Below are positions 16,257 to 28,629 of a stretch of DNA of 64,000 nt, piece after piece. A program made the translations under genes and the position numbers. Source of the stretch: Enterobacter sp. EA-1 (GTDB taxonomy: Bacteria > Pseudomonadota > Gammaproteobacteria > Enterobacterales > Enterobacteriaceae); assembly GCA_002886105.1 (NCBI GenBank), contig CP025776.1:806001-870000 (forward strand), in the 5' to 3' direction. The notes under the pieces are model-generated. The model saw only the letters and a program-made list of their open reading frames with translations. It was not told where the DNA came from and ran no database searches. How positions within the stretch are numbered: position 1 is the first letter of the stretch; every line of letters begins with the position of its first letter.

Positions 16257-17879
16257 AATTCTGATCTTCCGAGGTCGGTACGGGACGCTGTACGTTGCCC
16301 GTTTCAGGAATAAACAAAGAAAAAATCGCACCGCGAGGATCGTTATCAGAAATGTCGATCGATCCGCCTACCTGTGTCACATAACTGGCGATCAAATAGA
16401 GGCCAATACCATGATCGCCACTGCGCTTGGTGGTCATCCCGCGTTCAAAAATGTGCTCGCGGATAATCGGGTCGATGCCGATACCGCGATCCGCCACTTC
16501 AATAATCAGCTCCCGCTCATTCAGCAGGATCAACACTTCCACCGGTTCGTGAGGCAGCGTTGCACGTTGCGTTGCCTCAATGGCGTTATCCAGCAGATTG
16601 CCAATGATCGAGATCAGTTCTGCTTCCCCCAGTGCAAGACAGGCGCGATCCATCCGGCACAGCGGATCAAACGCCAGTTCGACGCCTTTTTCCCGGGCGC
16701 GCGCCGCTTTTGCCCAGCAGCAGCCCGCACAAGGTGGGCGAGCTAAAGCGCGACGAGATAAAGTCCAGCAGCTCCTGCGCGTGCTCAGACTGCGCCTGAA
16801 TATAACGCACCGCTTCGTCGTAACGCTCCATATGCAGCAGGCCGGAGAGCGTGGTCATGCGGTTTAATTGCTCGTGGCGCATAATGCGCAGGTTATCAAC
16901 GTAGCGTTTAACCCGGCTGAGTTGCGCGCTGAGGCTGTCTATCTCATTGCGATCGCGGAAGGTGATCACCCAGCCCTGTAATTTATCCTCCAGCATAATG
17001 CGCACCCGGCTGGCAATCACCGTTAAGGCGTTAAAACGGCAGATCTCATCGTGCGTGTCGTGTTCCAGCATCACCGCGCGGGTGAAAAGGGCACCGGTGC
17101 GATCACCTCGCCAATGGCTTGCCCGCGCAGGGCACGTGGGCTGACTCAGGCCCAGCAGTTTGCGCGCAGCCTGGTTTACCACCTCAATGCGCAATTCGCT
17201 GTCGACAGCGATCACCCCTTCGTAAATGGACTCCATCATTGCCTTTTGCTGGCGTACTAACAGGCCAATTTCTCGCGGCTCCAGCGAGAAGATCTATTTT
17301 TAATCCCGCGGGTGAAAAACCGGAAAAGATAAATAGCGCGGCGAGCAGCAACACCGCGGCAATAAAAATATTGATCACTTTGCCAAGCGTAATGGTATCC
17401 AGATAGCTGGTCAGATACCCCACGGAAACAATCCCCACGACCTGCCCGTTGTCGTCGAATATCGGCGCTTTACTGCGCAGAGAAATACCTAAGCCCCCTT
17501 TGCGGATCGTGGTGGTGCTTAATCCACGCAGCACTTCTTCGTTATCGCCGCCCACCAGCGTTTTACCCACAACATTGGCATGGACCGAGTGAAATAAATG
17601 CAGGCCCTTATTATCACCGATAACAATAAAGCTGGCGTCGCTGTGGGAAACAACCTGATGCATAAACTGGGTAATCGCCGGAATATCTTTTCCAGCAACG
17701 GCCTTGCGCAAATTCGGAATAATCGCTATTTCTTCAGCTTGTATTTTTGCTCTGGCGCTCATTTCCTCGGTATAGCTGACGACCGACATCCTTGTAATAA
17801 TAAACGCCCAGCAGGGCAAAAGGCCGGAGAAGAAAAGCACCAGCGAAATAAAAAGTTTGATTTGAAAGGATACTTTCAT
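16246..17879 (-). CDS. citA: Citrate-sensing histidine kinase (CitA/DpiB family)
   Basis: Membrane sensor kinase of about 544 residues, start MKVSFQIKLFISLVLFFSGL at 17879. Order of parts: first membrane helix, periplasmic PASp sensor (SHSDASFIVIGDNKGLHLFHS, PIFDDNGQVVGIVSVGYL), second helix (VINIFIAAVLLLAALFIF), cytosolic PAS (SIYEGVIAVDSELRIEVVNQ), phosphoacceptor region with His in NLRIMRHEQLNRM, and an ATPase domain with IIGNLLDNAIEA (N box), ADRGIGID and HGIGLYLI. The periplasmic part resembles CitA-type citrate binders, but citrate rather than another dicarboxylate or tricarboxylate is inferred from the operon. Frame breaks lie near 16700, 17110 and 17285. Confidence 0.88.
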
Positions 17880-18215
17880 GACGGTACGCACAGCAGCCAA
17901 CAATGTGCCAATGTACCATCTTTTTTTGCTGCCGTGCGCAGTTTACTGGAAACTTGTGATCCCTTGCACAGCCAGCGCTGACGCTGAAAAACGGCCTGTT
18001 AAATATTCTTTTGGGAAATGTTATTAAGTTGTATTTCTATATATAAAAACCATAAAAACCACGCGCGCATTATTAAGGCGTAAATCACACAAAATAAAAG
18101 AAACCATAAAAACCATAGGCGCCATTAAAACTCCGATTTTATTATGCAGCTCCTCACATAAAGTGTGTGTTTAGCCCTTTAGTCTGTACGCACAAAATAA
18201 CCAAGGGGCTTAATT
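17880..18215. other. Divergent citA / citrate-carrier promoter region
   Basis: 336 bp between divergent starts, strongly AT-rich from 18000 to 18150, with recurring AAACCATAAAAACCA-like tracts that could be response-regulator sites. It contains the CRP-like site listed separately. No gene seen. Confidence 0.5.
17955..17970. promoter_or_regulatory. CRP-like site upstream of citA
   Basis: TGTGATCCCTTGCACA matches TGTGA-N6-TCACA with one mismatch in the right half. It lies 76 bp upstream of the citA start. Citrate genes in enterobacteria are commonly cAMP-CRP dependent, which fits. Confidence 0.5.
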
Positions 18216-19580
18216 ATGAGCACAACTGACGATTCATTTTCTGTTACCTCTGAATCGCTGGCGATTCAAAAACATCACTTAAAGATAAGTGGTGGCACAT
18301 TATGGATACCCTCGGAAGGTAGGGATTATTCCACTGCCGTTATTCTTGCTGGCGGGTGCGTTGATTGCGATTGACTGTCTGGGCGGCAAGCTTCCCAGCG
18401 ATATCGTCGTGATGGTCGCCACACTGGCGTTCTTCGGCTTTGCCTGCGGTGAATTCGGTAAGCGTTTGCCGATCATCGGTAAGCTGGGCGCTGCGGCGAT
18501 TTGCGCAACCTTTATCCCTTCGGCGATGGTCTATTACGGCCTGCTGCCGGACGTGGTCGTGGAATCCACCACCAAGTTCTATAAATCCACCAACATTCTC
18601 TATCTTTATATCTGCTGCATTATTGTCGGCAGCATCATGAGTATGAACCGCACTACCCTGATTCCAGGGTTTCCTGCGTATTTTCTTCCCGATGCTGTGC
18701 GGTGAAATCGTTGGCATGCTGGTGGGCATGGGCGTTGGCCTGATGCTCGGTATGGAACCGTTCCAGATCTTCTTCTTTATTATTCTGCCGATCATGGCCG
18801 GTGGTGTGGGTGAAGGGGCGATCCCGCTCTCTATTGGTTACGCCACGCTGCTGCATATGGATCAGGGCGTTGCACTGGGTCGCGTACTGCCGATGGTGAT
18901 GCTGGGTGGCCTGACCGCCATCATTATCTCCGGTTGCCTGAACCAACTCGGTAAACGCTTCCCGCACCTGACCGGTGAAGGTCAACTGATGCCTAACCGC
19001 AGCAATGGCGACGAACAGGCTCCGGCGGCACCGGCATTCTCCGGCAAAACCGATGTGACCACTATTGCCGCTGGCGCACTGCTGGCAGTACTGCTGTACA
19101 TGATCGGCATGCTGGGCCACAAACTGATTGGCCTGCCTGCACCGGTCGGCATGCTGTTTATTGCTGTCCTGATCAAGCTGGTGCACGGCGTTTCTCCGCG
19201 CCTGCTGGAAGGCTCTCAGGTGGTGTACAAATTCTTCCAGACCTCGGTCACCTATCCGATTCTCTTCGCGGTTGGCGTGGCGATCACGCCGTGGGAAGAA
19301 CTGGTTCACGCTTTCACCATCAATAACCTGCTGGTGATCGTGAGTACCGTTTCCGCACTGGTTGCGACTGGCTTCTTCGTGGGTAAAAGATCGGCATGCA
19401 TCCTATTGATGTGGCCATCGTTTCCTGCTGCCAGAGCGGTCAGGGCGGTACAGGGATGTTGCCATCCTGACGGCGGGCAACCGCATGAGCCTGATGCCGT
19501 TTGCACAGATTGCGACCCGTATTGGCGGCGCGATCAACGTGTCGGTATCACTGCTGGTCCTTGGCAATTTCCTCGTTTGA
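18216..19580 (+). CDS. Citrate carrier of the 2-hydroxycarboxylate transporter (2HCT) family
   Basis: Inner-membrane secondary transporter of about 454 residues. The ATG at 18216 follows AAGGGGC. Recognisable segments: [52 protein letters not shown], the first reentrant-loop motif around [17 protein letters not shown] (GGXG type) and the second loop [20 protein letters not shown] followed by [20 protein letters not shown]. These two loops and the conserved C-terminal Arg are hallmarks of CitS/CitW/MleP. Whether it is a Na+ symporter (CitS-like) or a citrate/acetate exchanger (CitW-like) cannot be decided here. It is first in the operon with citrate lyase. Frame breaks lie near 18290, 18670, 19390 and 19455. 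Confidence 0.9.
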
Positions 19581-19601
19581 TTAAGCATTACAGGAACTGA
19601 T

Positions 19602-20467
19602 ATGAAACTCGCAAGCTTTGTCCATCAGGATCCGTAGCTACGGCATCGTCAAGGCTGATGGCGTCATCAATCTGGGCAAGCGCCTCGGCGACCGTTACGG
19701 TGATTTGAAATCGCTGCTCGCCGCCAACGCGCTGAACGAGGCACAGCAGTTTGCCGGTGAAGCACCGGAACTCCGCTTCGATGATCTCGATTTTCTGCCC
19801 GTGATCGATAGCCCCGGCAAAATTCTCTGCGTTGGCATGAACTACGCCGAAAAACGCAAAGAATTTGATCAGCACAACCCGGCGCCGACGCTGTTTGTCC
19901 GGTTTGCCGACTCGCAGACCGGGCATAACGCCCCGGTGCTGAAACCGCGTCACTCCAGCGAATTCGACTACGAAGGTGAACTGGCGGTGATCATTGGTAA
20001 AGGCGGTGAAGATATTTCCCGCGAGACGGCGTTAAGTCATGTGGCGGGTTATAGCTGCTATATGGATGGTTCCGCACGTGACTGGCAGCACACACCGGGG
20101 TTTACCGCGGGCAAAAACTGGCGGCAGACGGGGCTTTCGGCCCGTGGATGACCACCGCCGATGAGATCCCGGATCCGCATGCGCTTGCTATCCGTACACC
20201 GGGCTGAATGGCCGCATGGTACAGGACGATAACACCGCCAGCATGATCCATAAGGTGGCCGAGCTTATCGAGTACATCAGTACCTTCACCAGCCTGACGC
20301 CGGGGCGACGTCATCATCACCGGTTCACCGGGCGGCGTCGGCAAAAGCGTAACCCGCCGCTGTTTATGAAAGCGGGCGATCGCATTGAAGTGGAGATCGA
20401 GAATATCGGTCACCTCAGCAATGTGATTATCGATGCGCCAGCGCATGCGCTGACGGCAGCGCACTAA
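19602..20467 (+). CDS. Fumarylacetoacetate hydrolase (FAH) family protein in the citrate operon
   Basis: About 288 residues, ATG 19602 after CAGGAACTGAT, 21 bp downstream of the carrier gene. Shows the FAH fold signatures: KILCVGMNYAEKRKEF, the metal ligands in SSEFDYEGELAVIIGK (ExE), the family motif DGSARDWQ, TGKNW-like sequence, and C-terminal LTPGDVIITGSPGGVGK after correction. Members of this family (for example FAHD1) act as oxaloacetate decarboxylases or tautomerases, and others as acylpyruvate hydrolases. Within a citrate lyase operon lacking visible oadGAB, conversion of oxaloacetate is the natural hypothesis, but the substrate is not shown by sequence. Frame breaks lie near 20140, 20205 and 20310. 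Confidence 0.8.
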
Positions 20468-20483
20468 GGACGAAGGCAACACC

Positions 20484-21498
20484 ATGCAAGCACGACCCCC
20501 CATCGACTTCCGCGTAGCGGAAGTCAACGGCAATACTCAACGGCTGGCCTCTATCCGCACGTTGCTCGCTGACAGCGGTTTAGGTATGGACCACGATATC
20601 ACCACTTTCGTTGAAGCACGGTCGGGAAACCGACTGGTGGGTTGTGCGGGCACGGCCGACAACGTCATCAAGTGCGTGGCAGTAGATGAAGAGATGCGCG
20701 GTGAGAACCTCAGCGCGCAACTCGGCAGAAGTTGAACACGGCGCTGGCGCGCGGCCACTTTCATCTGTTTTTGTGCACCCGCCCCTGTAACCGGGAGCGC
20801 TTTCAGCACAGCGGATTCTGGCCTGTTGCGCAGAGCGGCAATAACGCCATTCTGATGGAAAACACGCCGTCAGGTATTCAGCGCTACTGCCGTACGTTGC
20901 AGGCAGATCGCATGCCGGGAAAGCGTATTGGCGCGATTGTCATGAACGCCAATCCTTTACCCTTGGGCATCGTCATCTGGTCGAGCAGGCTGCGCAGGCG
21001 TGCGACTGGCTGCACCTGTTTGTGGTGCGTGAAGACGCCTCGTTCTTTCCCTTCGCCGCACGCTTAAAAATGGTGAAAGCAGGCGTGTCGCATCTGGCGA
21101 ACGTCACCGTGCATGAAGGATCTCAGTACATCATTTCCCGCGCCACCTTCCCGGCCTACTTCCTGAAAGAGACCGGCAAAGTGCAGCAGGCGTGGAGCGA
21201 AATCGATCTGCTTATCTTCCGTAACTATATCGCCCCGGCGCTGGGTATTACCCACCGCTTTATCGGCAGCGAGCCGTTTTGCGATATCACCCGCCAGTAC
21301 AACCAGACTATGCATCAGCTACTGGCAGGCGTCGTGGAGGTGGTGGAAATCCCGCGCATTAAAGCCACCGGCAATGCCATCTCCGCCTCGGAAGTGCGCC
21401 GTTTACTCAAAACACACCAGTTTTCCCGCATTCGGGAAATCGTACCGGATACCACTTTCGCGCATCTCGAATCCCATTACAGCGCGGAAGTCGCTTAA
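20484..21498 (+). CDS. citC: [Citrate (pro-3S)-lyase] ligase
   Basis: Acetylates the thiol of the citrate lyase prosthetic group to activate the enzyme, using ATP and acetate. ATG 20484 lies 16 bp after the FAH stop with GAAGGC upstream. The N-terminal acyltransferase-like half has LVGCAGTADNVIKCVAVDEE; the C-terminal nucleotidyltransferase half has GAIVMNANPFTLGHRHLVEQ, with the HxGH-type motif, and FRNYIAPALGITHRFIGSEP, then EIPRIKATGNAISASEVRRL. Frame breaks lie near 20735 and 20960. Followed 17 bp later by citD. Confidence 0.95.
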
Positions 21499-21515
21499 AA
21501 ATCAGGAATGTCATT

Positions 21516-21809
21516 ATGAAAATTGTGAGGGGAGGCGCTGGCCGGGACCATGGAGTCCAGCGACCTGATGGTGAAAATAGCCCCGACTGCGGGCGAGCTG
21601 GAAGTCGTTGTGCACAGCGAAGTGATCAAGCAGTTTGGCGATCAAATCCGCCAGTGGTCAATGCCACGCTGCGCGCGATGGACGTCCATCAAGGGCTGGT
21701 GATTATCGAAGATAAAGGCGCGCTGGATTGTGTTATTCGCGCCCGTCTGCAAAGCGCCATCCTGCGTGCCGCCGAAGGCACGGAAATCGACTGGGGGAAA
21801 CTGCTGTGA
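21516..21809 (+). CDS. citD: Citrate lyase acyl carrier protein (gamma subunit)
   Basis: Carries the 2'-(5''-phosphoribosyl)-3'-dephospho-CoA prosthetic group on a Ser near residue 14, here in GTMESSD. The corrected N-terminus is [20 protein letters not shown], with the rest [20 protein letters not shown], then [20 protein letters not shown]. About 97 residues, the normal size. Extra bases near 21535-21545 and 21655 break the frame. Its TGA overlaps the GTG start of citE (GTGA). Confidence 0.95.
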   Translation: MKIVRGGAGRDHGVQRPDGENSPDCGRAGSRCAQRSDQAVWRSNPPVVNATLRAMDVHQGLVIIEDKGALDCVIRARLQSAILRAAEGTEIDWGKLL

Positions 21810-22681
21810 AAAAACTTCGTCGTAGCATGCTGTTCCTGCCGTGCGCTAACGCCGCCATGCTCTCCACCGCGTTTATCTACCGCCCGGATTCGATCATGTT
21901 CGATCTGGAAGACGCCGTCGCCCTGCGTGAAAAGACACGGCGCGTCTGCTGGTATTTCATGCGCTGCAACACCCGATGTACCGTGACATTGGAAACCGTG
22001 GTGCGCATTAACCCACTGAACACGCCGTTCGGTTTGCCGGACTCGGGAAGCCGTCGTCCGCGCCGGGGTGGATGTGGTGCGTTTACCGAAAACCGACACC
22101 CCGGAAGATATCTACGAACTGGAGCGCCATCTCGAACGCATTGAGCTGGCGTGCGGTCGCGAAGTGGGTTCCACCCGCGTGATGGCGGCGATTGAGTCCG
22201 CTATCGGCGTTATCAATGCTGTGGCCATTGCCCGTAGCTCTCAACGTTTGATCGGCATTGCGTTGGCGGCGTTTGACTATGTGATGGATATGCAAACCGA
22301 ACGTGGCGACGGCACCGAGCTGTTCTACGCCCGTTGCGCCGTACTGCATGCTGCCCGTGCAGCCGGTATTGATGCCTTTGACGTGGTGTGGTCAGACGTG
22401 AATGACGAAGCCGGTTTCCTGCGTGAAGTCGACCGGTCCGCAAAATGGGCTTTAACGGTAAGTCGTTGATTAACCCACGTCAGATCGATCTGCTGCATAA
22501 CGCCTATGCGCCTACCCAGCAGGAAGTTGACCACGCGAAACGGGTTATCGAAGCGGCGGAAGAGGGTGAACGCAACGGCCTTGGCGTTGTCTCGCTGAAC
22601 GGCAAAATGATCGACGCCCCCATTATTAATCACGCGCAGATGGTGCTGGAACGTGCGGCTGCGTCCGGCGTGCGTCATTAA
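21806..22681 (+). CDS. citE: Citrate lyase beta subunit (citryl-CoA lyase)
   Basis: Cleaves the citryl-thioester to oxaloacetate and the acetyl-thioester. GTG start at 21806 is chosen for the 4-bp overlap with citD and the conserved [23 protein letters not shown]-barrel HpcH/HpaI family features: [16 protein letters not shown] (acidic metal region), [56 protein letters not shown], and [13 protein letters not shown] at the end. About 291 residues. Frame breaks lie near 21945, 22045 and 22440. Confidence 0.95.
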
Positions 22682-22691
22682 GGACAGAACA

Positions 22692-24220
22692 ATGAATCAA
22701 ACAGAGCTTCTTCACGTTAATTTCCCCATCTGCGTGATTTAAAACCCTTTGAGAGCGCTCATGCCGCCACGCCCGGCTGGCGGACGTTAACAGCAAACAT
22801 ACGCGTAAACTTTGCGCCACGCTGGAAGATGCCATTGCTCGCAGCGGCCTGAAAGACGGTATGACGATCTCTTTCCATCATGCGTTTCGTGAAGGCGACC
22901 GTGTGATCAATAACGTGGTGGCGACGCTGGCGCGTCTGGGTTTTAAAAACCTGACGCTGGCCTCCAGTTCACTGATGACCTGCAACGATGCGCTGATCGA
23001 GCATATTCAGAGCGGTGTGATCACCCGGATTTATACCTCCGGTATGCGCGGCAAGCTGGCAGATGCCATCTCCCACGGTCTGATGGACGAGCCGGTGCAA
23101 ATCCACTCCCACGGCGGTCGCGTGAAATTGTTGCAGGACGGTGAGCTGAACATCGATGTCGCTTTCCTTGGCGTACCGTGCAGCGACGAATTTGGTAATG
23201 CCAACGGTACGCAGGGTAAATCCTGCTGCGGTTCGCTGGGTTACGCGATGGTGGATGCGCAGTTCGCCAAAAAGTGGTGCTGCTGACCGAAGAGCTGGTG
23301 CCGTTCCCGAATATGCCGGCAAGCCTCAGCCAGAATCAGGTCGATCTGATCGTGCAAGTGGAGAGCGTTGGCGATCCGGCCAAAATCAGCGTGGGTGCAG
23401 CGCGTGTGACCAGTAATCCGCGTGAACTGATGATCGCCCGCTATGCTGCCGACGTGATTGAACACTCCGGCTATTTCAAAGACGGCTTCTCCATGCAGAC
23501 GGGTTCCGGCGCGGCATCCACGGCAGCGACCCGCTTTATGGAAGAGAAAATGGAGCGCCACGGTGTGAAAGCCCGTTTTGCGCTTGGCGGTATCACCGGT
23601 AGCCCGCGGGTGGATCTGCATGAAAAAGGGTTGATCGAAAACTGCTGGATACCCAGTGCTTTGACAGCGAAGCGGCGGCATCGCTGCGTCGTAACCCGAA
23701 CCATGTTGAAATTTCCACCAACGTGTATGCCAACCCCGGCGGTAAAGCGGCAAGCTGCGATCAACTGGATGTGGTGATCCTCAGCGCGCTGGAAATTGAC
23801 GTCGATTTTAACGTCAACGTGATCACTGGTTCCGATGGTGTGATGCGCGGCGCGTCCGGTGGTCACTGCGATGTCGCGGCAGCGGCAAACCTGACCATTG
23901 TGGTTGCGCCTCTGCTGCGTAGCCGTATTCCGACCGTGGTAAAACGTGTGACCACACTGTTGACGCCGGGAAAGTATCGACGTGCTGGTGACCGACCACG
24001 GGATTGCCGTTAACCCGGCGCGCGCCCGGAAATTCCGCGCGAACGCCTGCTGGCGGCTGGACTGAAAATCGTGGATATCGACGCGCTGTACCAACGCGCC
24101 ATCTCCTGACCGGTGAACCGAAACCGATCGCCTTTACCGACCGTATCGTCGGGGTGATCCCGCTACCGCGACGGCAGCGTGATTGACGTTGTCCGTCAGG
24201 TTAAAGAGGAAAATCAATGA
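22692..24220 (+). CDS. citF: Citrate lyase alpha subunit (citrate:acetyl-ACP transferase)
   Basis: Exchanges acetyl for citryl on the acyl carrier subunit. ATG 22692 follows AAGGACAGAAC. Conserved blocks: DGMTISFHHAFREGDRVINN, SGMRGKLADAISHGLMDEPV, HSHGGRVKLLQDGELNIDVA, PCSDEFGNANGTQGKSCCGS, SVGDPAKISVGAARVTSNPR, VNVITGSDGVMRGASGGHCD and RIPTVVKRVTTLLTPG. The length of about 509 residues is normal. Frame breaks lie near 22735-22770, 23275, 23610-23640, 23970 and 24030-24170. Its TGA overlaps citX (ATGA). Confidence 0.95.
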
Positions 24221-24755
24221 CCACACTGACGCCCGTGAGAGCGGGCGTCAGCCTTGAAGCGCTGCTGGCGGCGAAAGATAGCCGCGCGCGCGTCAGGCTG
24301 ACTGGCTCGCTCACTATCAACAACCTGTTATTTCGCTGACGCTGGTGACGCCCGGCGCCGTGAAAGACAGCATTCGCTATCGCAATACCATGGGGGTGGC
24401 GCTGCAAGCCTGCGACCAGTTGCTGTGGCAAAACCACTGGACGGTGCTGGACAGGCAGGTGCTGTGGCTGCCTACCGGTGCAGAAGCTCTGTGGTGCGTG
24501 CAGCATCCGGCGGTGGAAATCAAAGCCAACTGCGTGGAGATGGAGCAAACGCATCCGCTCGGCAGACTGTGGGATTTTGATGTTTTTGCCCGGACAACGG
24601 ACAAGTTGGCCGACATTCGCTGGATCTGAACACGCGCCGCTGCCTCGGTATGCGACGAGCCTGCACACGGTTGCGCACGCTCCCGCCGCCATCCGGTTGA
24701 GGAGGTGGTCGGGCGTGTAGAGAGATTGATTGATGGCTGGTTTGCTCGCGACTAA
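24217..24755 (+). CDS. citX: Apo-citrate lyase phosphoribosyl-dephospho-CoA transferase
   Basis: Attaches the prosthetic-group precursor to CitD. ATG at 24217 overlaps the citF stop. Conserved: SLEALLAAKDSRAARQADWL, PVISLTLVTPGAVKDSIRYR, THPLGRLWDFDVF, and the C-terminal Cys-rich RRCLVCDEPAHTCARSRRHP after correction. About 179 residues. It overlaps citG by 23 bp. Frame breaks lie near 24285, 24590 and 24645. Confidence 0.93.
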
Positions 24756-25556
24756 CCCCCAACAAGACGATGTGCCCACGCTTGCGGCACGGGCGTTGCG
24801 TATTGAACTGGATTTAACCCCGAAACCGGGGCTGGTGGACAGAGCGAATACCGGCTCGCACCAGACATGGACCATGCTCTGTTTGTGAAGAGCATTGCAG
24901 CTATCACGCCCTGGTTTTCCGCTTTTATGCAGGCCGGGCAAGCGCATGCCCATAAACCCGCCAGTGAGCAGCTGCGTCTGTTGCGGCCTCAGGGTATCGC
25001 CTGTGAACAGGCCATGCTCAGCGCCACTCACGGGGTGAATACCCATAAAGGCGGCATCTTTTCGCTGGGGTTGTTATGTTTTGCCGCCGGGCGCTTTGGT
25101 AGCAAACCGGATGGTCAGCGCCGATGCGTTGTGCCGTCAGGTCAGTGAAATTTGCCGTGGCCCTCGGTGGCGCGTGAGCTGATGGCACGCCCGCAAGCGA
25201 CCACCGCCGAGAGAAGCAGTTTCATGCCTATGGCCGGGGCGCGCGGAGAAGTTGAACAGGGCTTTATCACCGTACGACGCGCGGTATTGCCGTACTGGCA
25301 TCAGGAACAAGGCGAGCGTCGCTTGCACAACGCGCTACTGCGCCTGATGGCCGCTAACGCCGACAGCAATCTGGTATCGCGTGGTGGCATGGCAGGGCTG
25401 CGTTATGTGCAGGATTATGCGGCTGGATTGCTGGCGACATCGTGGAATAGCGATTCCCTGCGGGAAATGGACAATGCGTTGATGGCGAGGCGGTTAAGCC
25501 CCGGCGGTAGCGCGGACTTGCTGGCCGTTGCCTATGTGCTGGCATCGCTCCCCTAA
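24733..25556 (+). CDS. citG: Triphosphoribosyl-dephospho-CoA synthase
   Basis: Makes 2'-(5''-triphosphoribosyl)-3'-dephospho-CoA from ATP and dephospho-CoA, the precursor used by CitX. Start ATG 24733 lies within the end of citX. Signatures: TPKPGLVDRANTGSHQDMDH (CitG/MdcB motif), GVNTHKGGIFSLGLLCFAAG with the HKG nucleotide-binding motif, and DSNLVSRGGMAGLRYVQDYA near the end. About 274 residues. Last gene of the operon, followed by a REP-like hairpin and a shared terminator. Frame breaks lie near 24865 and 25100-25235. Confidence 0.93.
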
Positions 25557-25557
25557 G

Positions 25558-25588
25558 CGGTTTTCGCCGGCCGAATAAGGCGAAACCG
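25558..25588. repeat. REP-like palindrome after citG
   Basis: CGGTTTTCGCC and GGCGAAACCG flank a short centre. This perfect 10-bp arm palindrome lies just after the citG stop and is typical of extragenic palindromes that stabilise 3' ends. Confidence 0.6.
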
Positions 25589-25607
25589 CCCTCCGGTAAT
25601 AGCCAAT

Positions 25608-25636
25608 AAAAAACCCGGCGCTCAGGCCGGGTTTTT
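25608..25636. terminator. Bidirectional terminator between citG and nupG
   Basis: Stem AAACCCGGC / GCCGGGTTT with A-run on one side and T-run on the other. It can serve both the cit operon (+) and nupG (-). Confidence 0.85.
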
Positions 25637-25639
25637 GTC

Positions 25640-26892
25640 TTACGCTTTTGCGCGACGCCTGCCGGTTCGCGCACGTGTTTGTACTTAAACATCGTGATGA
25701 ACGCGAACGCCAGTACCAGCGAATAACCGGCGAAAATCAACCAGACGGTTTTCCAGTCGGTCACGCCTGCGGTGGTGTAAATCTCCACCACTTTACCGCT
25801 CACCATACCGCCGAGGATGCAACCGAAACCGTTGGTCATCATCAGCAGCATACCTTGCGCACTTGCGCGGATTGCCGGGCTGACTTCTTTCTCCACAAAT
25901 ACGGAGCCAGAGATGTTGAAGAAGTCGAACGCACAACCGTAAACGATCATCGACAGCACCAGCAGTACGGTGCCGAACGGCGTCGGGTCGCCGAAGGCGA
26001 ACAGGCCAAAACGCAGCACCCGGTGCGAAGATACTGATCATCATGACGTTCTTAATGCCGTAACGGCTCATAAAGAACGGAATAGCCAGGATGAAGGCGG
26101 TTTCGGAAATCTGCGAAATCGACATCATGACCGATGCATGGGTCACGATAAAGCTGTTAGCGAACAACGGGTTGGCATCGAAGCTATGCAGGAAGGTGTT
26201 GCCGAACATGTTGGTGATCTGCAACTCGGCGCCCAGCAGCATTGAGAAGATAAAGAAAATCGCCATGCGTTTGTTTTTAAACAGGGCAAACGCATTCAGG
26301 CCGAGCATTTCCACCCGAGTCTGTTTCTCTTTGCTTTTCGCCACCGGCATATGCGGCAACGTCAGGAGATCAGGCTCAGCAGCAGCGACAGCGCAGCGCC
26401 GATATAGAGCTGCATATGGCTCCAGTTCGAAACCTGAGAAGCTCACCGCCCACATTGCCGTGGATAAAGCCAATGGTGCCCCAGATACGAATTGGCGGGA
26501 AATCCGTCACGATGTCGTGACCAGCGGATTGCAAACGGAAGTATGAGATGGTGTTCACGAGGCCCAGCGTTGGCATATAGGCCAGCGAGTTGAGCAGGAT
26601 AATGGCGAACATGGCCCCCGGCGTTGTCACACCTGCGGCAATAAACAGCGTGATTGCCCCGACCGGTGGCAAAGGGCGTAAACCCATTTTGCACTCAGCC
26701 ACTTATCCGCAATGATGCCGAGCAGTGTTGGCATCAGCAGAGAGGCAATACCCAGCGAGCTGTAAACGGCGCCGATTTCCGCACCCTCAAATTTCAGGGT
26801 GACGAACATATAAGAGCCAAGTGTAGTCAGCCAGCTTCCCACAGGCAGAACTGCAGAAAGATAATGACTTTCAGCTGCAGCTTAAGATTCAT
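25640..26892 (-). CDS. nupG: Nucleoside:H+ symporter
   Basis: Inner-membrane nucleoside importer of the MFS nucleoside:H+ symporter family. ATG 26892 with GAGGAAATTAGC upstream. Conserved stretches: FCLWGSWLTTLGSYMFVTLK, GAEIGAVYSSLGIASLLMPT, IVTDFPPIRIWGTIGFI, ALFKNKRMAIFFIFSMLLGA, FDFFNISGSVFVEKEVSPAI and MMTNGFGCILGGMVSGKVVE. About 417 residues. The neighbouring mltC supports nupG rather than xapB. Frame breaks lie near 25650, 26025, 26370-26440, 26690 and 26850. In E. coli it is next to speC; here the cit cluster intervenes. Confidence 0.95.
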
Positions 26893-27037
26893 GCTAATTT
26901 CCTCACAAAGGAGACGGTTAGGTGTTGGAATGGGCACAATTGCTTTTGTTATGTGTCAGGATTCTATCATCGACGGGGCGGTGAATTTGTTATGCCCGAC
27001 ATAAAAATGCAAACTTCCTCTGATTGCAATTCCATAT

Positions 27038-27053
27038 GGTGACGTATGTCACA
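27038..27053. promoter_or_regulatory. CRP-like site upstream of nupG, with CytR-type half-sites
   Basis: GGTGACGTATGTCACA matches TGTGA-N6-TCACA with one mismatch, 146 bp upstream of the nupG start. It is followed by GCAACCGTTTGC, resembling paired GCAAC/GTTGC CytR half-sites. E. coli nupG is controlled by CRP and CytR, so the arrangement is expected. Confidence 0.6.
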
Positions 27054-27129
27054 ATTTAACGCAACCGTTTGCATCTCTACAGGCTTATGCCTCTTTCCGC
27101 GCGATGCGTAAAAGAGGCATAAGGTGAGG

Positions 27130-28222
<1,093 letters not shown>

Positions 28223-28328
28223 TCCGGGATGCAGTTGTGTTGGTTTAACCGCGCCAGTGGCGCTCGCGTGCGGGCAATGTCTTCCCATGATTTAGCGACA
28301 TTGCCAGCCGTGGTGAGCGTTCAGAAGC

Positions 28329-28616
<288 letters not shown>

Positions 28617-28629
28617 TCATGCGCCAGCG

